This document shows, one piece after another, positions 6,872 through 9,239 of a stretch of 9,239 bases of DNA. The notes beneath the pieces are model-generated. The model was not told the origin of the DNA and searched no databases. It saw nothing but the letters and a program-made list of their open reading frames with translations. The position numbers were made by a program, and so were the translations under genes. The first letter of the stretch is position 1. Each line of letters begins with the position of its first letter. The stretch comes from an uncultured bacterium (GTDB taxonomy: Bacteria; Bacteroidota; Bacteroidia; Chitinophagales; CAIOSU01): assembly GCA_903861055.1 (NCBI GenBank), contig CAIOSU010000505.1, positions 1-9,239 on the forward strand, read 5' to 3'.

Positions 6872-7033
6872 ATGGCTAAGAAAAAACCGGAAAAAGAGAC
6901 AGCATATTTAACTAAAAGAGCACTGATAAGAGCCATTAAAAAAGGTACTAAGGGATTGGCACAGGAAGAAATGGATTTGATGGGTTATGTCACTCGAGTT
7001 GAAGATGGTTGGGTTGTGCACATTGACAAATAA
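6872..7033 (+). CDS. Small basic protein, 53 residues, unknown function
   Basis: The frame ATG 6872 to TAA 7031-7033 encodes a 53-residue protein beginning MAKKKPEKETAYLTKRALIR and ending VEDGWVVHIDK. The first half is strongly basic (KKK, KR, R, KK, K), with an amphipathic-looking helix at residues about 11-35. The second half has MGYVTRVEDGWVV, a pattern (MGYxVxxxDGWVV) that I recognise loosely from many short hypothetical proteins in Bacteroidota. It starts five bases after the stop of the membrane-protein gene, so it is the third member of the cassette. The conserved-looking C-terminus and tight spacing argue that it is real despite its size. Function is not known. Confidence 0.65.
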   Translation: MAKKKPEKETAYLTKRALIRAIKKGTKGLAQEEMDLMGYVTRVEDGWVVHIDK

Positions 7034-7039
7034 GGTAAC

Positions 7040-7099
7040 ATGACTCGAGTTTCCAAGGTTGAACATGGTTCCGTGCCGGACAAGATAATCGTCGACTAA
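7040..7099 (+). pseudogene. Degenerate duplicate of the small gene's 3' end
   Basis: ACTCGAGTT at 6992-7000 recurs at 7043-7051, and GAAGATGGTT (7001-7010) recurs as GAACATGGTT (7061-7070) after a nine-base insertion. In frame from ATG 7040 to TAA 7097-7099 this reads as 19 residues, MTRVSKVEHGSVPDKIIVD, parallel to VTRVEDGWVVHIDK in the preceding gene. It is most simply a tandem partial duplication that has drifted. Translation as a 19-residue peptide is possible but unsupported. Confidence 0.45.
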
Positions 7100-7137
7100 T
7101 GGTTACCCAAAACATTCCGCTATAAAAAGCCAACTAA

Positions 7138-9237
7138 ATGATCAGGCTCAAACTTGTAATACTTATCTCCACCATTTTTGGTAGCCTCAACCACGCCCAA
7201 ACCATCCGCTACCAGCAAACGGAAACGGCGCTGCACATATACTACCAAGACAGCACCAAGCCGGCCATCAGTTTTCCGTTGGGCGAAACGTTCCTGACCA
7301 TTGGCGTTGGCAAGGAGAAGGTGGATTTTAAGATGGGCAGTTTTAAGTTTAAAGGGAAGGAAAGAGTTATTGACAAAGCCAAGGACCTGCCAAAACCTGT
7401 TTACAAAGGAGATACTTTGGTGTTTAGAAATTATGAACCTGAAGTTTTTGATGAGTATCCTCAACATTGGGATTTATTAATTTTTCCAGGACCTAACAAT
7501 TCAATCGGTATTCAACTCAATACCAACTATTCAAATACCAGCAACCGCATCACCCTCACTTTCCAATCCCACACCCAAGAGCGCATATTGGGCATGGGTG
7601 AGCAGTTTTCGTATGTGGATTTGAAGGGTCATAAAGTGCCCGTTTGGGTGGAAGAGCAAGGCCTTGGCCGTGGCGATAAGGGCATTAGTTTTTTTACGGG
7701 TCTGGCGGGGGTAAAAGGCAACCACTATACCACCTATGCGCCTATGCCGTGGCTAATGACCACCGACGGGCGGGGCATCCTTTGCCAGAACACGCAGTTT
7801 CAAGAGTTCGATTTCAGAAAAGACGATAGGATAACCTTGGAGGTTTGGAGCGATACCCTAAGCCTGCTCATTTGGCAAGAGCCCGAGCCCTTGGATTTGC
7901 TTGAAAAATATACCGCGCACACAGGCCGCATGCCTAAGTTACCCGATTGGGCGATGGGAACTATCCTCGGCCTACAAGGGGGCGATGAAAAGGTTATGGA
8001 TGCCACGCGCGGAGCCATTAAAGCGGGTAACCCCGTTACAGCAGTTTGGATACAAGACTGGGTGGGCCGCCGACCTACCAAGTACGGCGACCGCCTTTGG
8101 TGGAACTGGATACCTGATACCGTGCGCTACGGCAACATGAAAGAGTTTACTGGCGATTTGGCGGCTATGAACATCAAAACGCTTGGGTACATCAACTCGT
8201 TTATGGTGCCTGGCACGGCAATGACGGATACGGCCATTGCCAACGGCTACCTAGTAAAAACCCAAGAAGGCGAACCATATCTCATGCCCGCTGGTGGTTT
8301 CGATGCTTATTTAGTGGATTTGAGCAACCCTGCAGCCTTTGAGTGGCTAAAAGGCATCATCAAAACCAACCTCATTGGCAATGGCTTTAGTGGCTGGATG
8401 GCCGATTTCTGCGAGTGGCTGCCGTGGGATGCTAAAATATACAGTGGCGAAGATGCTCCAGCCTTCCATAACCGATACCCGGTGGAGTGGGCAAGATTGA
8501 ATAGTGAAGCCATTAAGGAAGCAGGCAAAGAAGGCGAAGTGGTGTTTTTTAATCGTGCGGGTTATACAGGCTCGGCTAAGTACAGCACTATGTTTTGGGC
8601 CGGCGACCAACTGCATACATATGGCCCCAATGATGGTATGCGCTCGGCCATTACGGCTTTATTGTCGTCGGGGCTTAGTGGCATTAGCCTTAACCATAGT
8701 GATGCTGGCGGTTATACTACCGTAAATACCCCGTTCTATAAATCGCGCCGCGATTGGGATTTGTTTTGCCGCTGGAACGAGTGGGCCATTTTTACGCCTG
8801 TGTTCCGCACCCACGAGGGATTGCGCCCCAAAGAGAATGTGCAATTTTACGACGATACTACCACGCAGCGTATGTTTGCGCAATATGGCCGTATACACCA
8901 AGCCCTGAAGCCCTACTTTCAATTCCTTAACAAAGAAGCTACCGAAAAGGGGTACCCTGTGGTGCAGCATTTATACCTACATTACCCCAACGACCCTGAG
9001 ATATGGAAAGCTCCATACCAATTTATGCTCGGCGAAGATGTTTTAGTAGCGCCCATAACAGCAAAAAAGGAGTTTAAAGTAAAAGTGTACCTACCCGCTG
9101 GTGAATGGGAACATCTATTCTTCAAAACCAAATACACGGGTGGCCAATGGCACGAAGTGGCAGTGCCATACGGTCAGCCAGCCGCTTTTGTGCGCGTGGG
9201 CAGCATGTGGGCCAAGGAGTTGAATGGGAAGTTTTAA
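7138..9237 (+). CDS. yihQ: Exported GH31 glycosidase, predicted sulfoquinovosidase
   Basis: A 699-residue glycoside hydrolase, complete from ATG 7138 to TAA 9235-9237. Residues 1-20 form a signal peptide (MIRLKLVILISTIFGSLNHA, cleavage likely before QT), so the enzyme should act outside the cytoplasm, unlike cytoplasmic E. coli YihQ. A beta-rich N-terminal domain contains GMGEQFSYVDLKG (about 152-164). The catalytic barrel follows: QDWVGRR (Q306), R319-LW-W322, WMADF with nucleophile D423, FWAGD with acid/base D490, HSDAGGY with Y526, and THEGLRP. Distances between these residues equal those among Q288, R301, W304, D405, D472 and Y508 of YihQ as I recall them; the R-x2-W and Tyr residues bind the sulfonate. 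It should release sulfoquinovose from sulfoquinovosyl glycerol or plant sulfolipid-derived glycosides. It is 38 bases downstream of the degenerate repeat, with no recognisable promoter. Another GH31 specificity remains possible. Confidence 0.88.
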   Translation: MIRLKLVILISTIFGSLNHAQTIRYQQTETALHIYYQDSTKPAISFPLGETFLTIGVGKEKVDFKMGSFKFKGKERVIDKAKDLPKPVYKGDTLVFRNYEPEVFDEYPQHWDLLIFPGPNNSIGIQLNTNYSNTSNRITLTFQSHTQERILGMGEQFSYVDLKGHKVPVWVEEQGLGRGDKGISFFTGLAGVKGNHYTTYAPMPWLMTTDGRGILCQNTQFQEFDFRKDDRITLEVWSDTLSLLIWQEPEPLDLLEKYTAHTGRMPKLPDWAMGTILGLQGGDEKVMDATRGAIKAGNPVTAVWIQDWVGRRPTKYGDRLWWNWIPDTVRYGNMKEFTGDLAAMNIKTLGYINSFMVPGTAMTDTAIANGYLVKTQEGEPYLMPAGGFDAYLVDLSNPAAFEWLKGIIKTNLIGNGFSGWMADFCEWLPWDAKIYSGEDAPAFHNRYPVEWARLNSEAIKEAGKEGEVVFFNRAGYTGSAKYSTMFWAGDQLHTYGPNDGMRSAITALLSSGLSGISLNHSDAGGYTTVNTPFYKSRRDWDLFCRWNEWAIFTPVFRTHEGLRPKENVQFYDDTTTQRMFAQYGRIHQALKPYFQFLNKEATEKGYPVVQHLYLHYPNDPEIWKAPYQFMLGEDVLVAPITAKKEFKVKVYLPAGEWEHLFFKTKYTGGQWHEVAVPYGQPAAFVRVGSMWAKELNGKF

Positions 9238-9239
9238 AA

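Noticed and set aside
5757..7137. Prophage or insertion-sequence remnant as source of the AT-rich stretch
   Set aside because: No transposase, integrase or phage structural gene, and no clear flanking direct repeats, can be found.
7900..8140. Alternative-frame open frames within the GH31 gene on both strands
   Set aside because: The main frame carries the full catalytic domain without interruption; the alternatives have no domain content.

Overview
The window reads as ordinary bacterial chromosome, most likely from a Bacteroidota species. The protein families (fused DsbD, LhgO, sodium/solute symporter, exported GH31) and their sequence style fit that phylum. Shine-Dalgarno sequences are mostly absent before the genes, and the one convincing promoter match (TTG, 18 nt, TAgtTTTG) follows the Bacteroidota -33/-7 pattern. 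Most of the window has about 50% GC in the lines I counted by hand; the middle (about 5760-7135) is clearly AT-richer, at roughly 30-40%. I cannot name a genus.

Layout. Bases 3-1862 carry a dsbD-type transmembrane disulfide reductase whose 5' end lies outside the window. One base later starts lhgO (1864-3063), an FAD-dependent L-2-hydroxyglutarate oxidoreductase on the same strand. A roughly 208-bp dispersed-repeat-like element with 13-bp perfect terminal inverted repeats (3065-3272) fills the gap between the lhgO stop and the stop of a convergent six-helix membrane protein (3277-3930, minus strand). A short divergent gap then leads to a sodium/solute symporter (4023-5756).

The most unusual part follows. 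Bases 5776-5848 hold a 29-bp-period imperfect tandem repeat: five TGCA cores with centre spacing 18/11/18/11, a 16-bp perfect palindrome and a Bacteroidota-type promoter inside it. This sits directly in front of a tight three-gene, AT-rich cassette: a SatD-family protein (5857-6489), a three-helix membrane protein overlapping it by 4 bp (6486-6866), and a 53-residue basic small protein (6872-7033). A degenerate copy of the small gene's 3' end follows (7040-7099). The SatD protein combines a D-x3-S motif, a GDEFQG motif and a C-terminal helix-turn-helix-like segment. The pairing with a membrane protein superficially resembles two-gene nucleotide-signal/membrane-effector systems, but that is a hypothesis only.

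The right end (7138-9237) is a complete, signal-peptide-bearing GH31 enzyme. It keeps the sulfoquinovosidase active-site residues, with spacing that matches E. coli YihQ exactly as I recall its numbering. With the symporter on the other side of the AT-rich cassette, this may be part of a sulfosugar or glycoside uptake locus. No other sulfoglycolysis genes are in the window. I saw no rRNA, tRNA, CRISPR array, transposase or phage gene.
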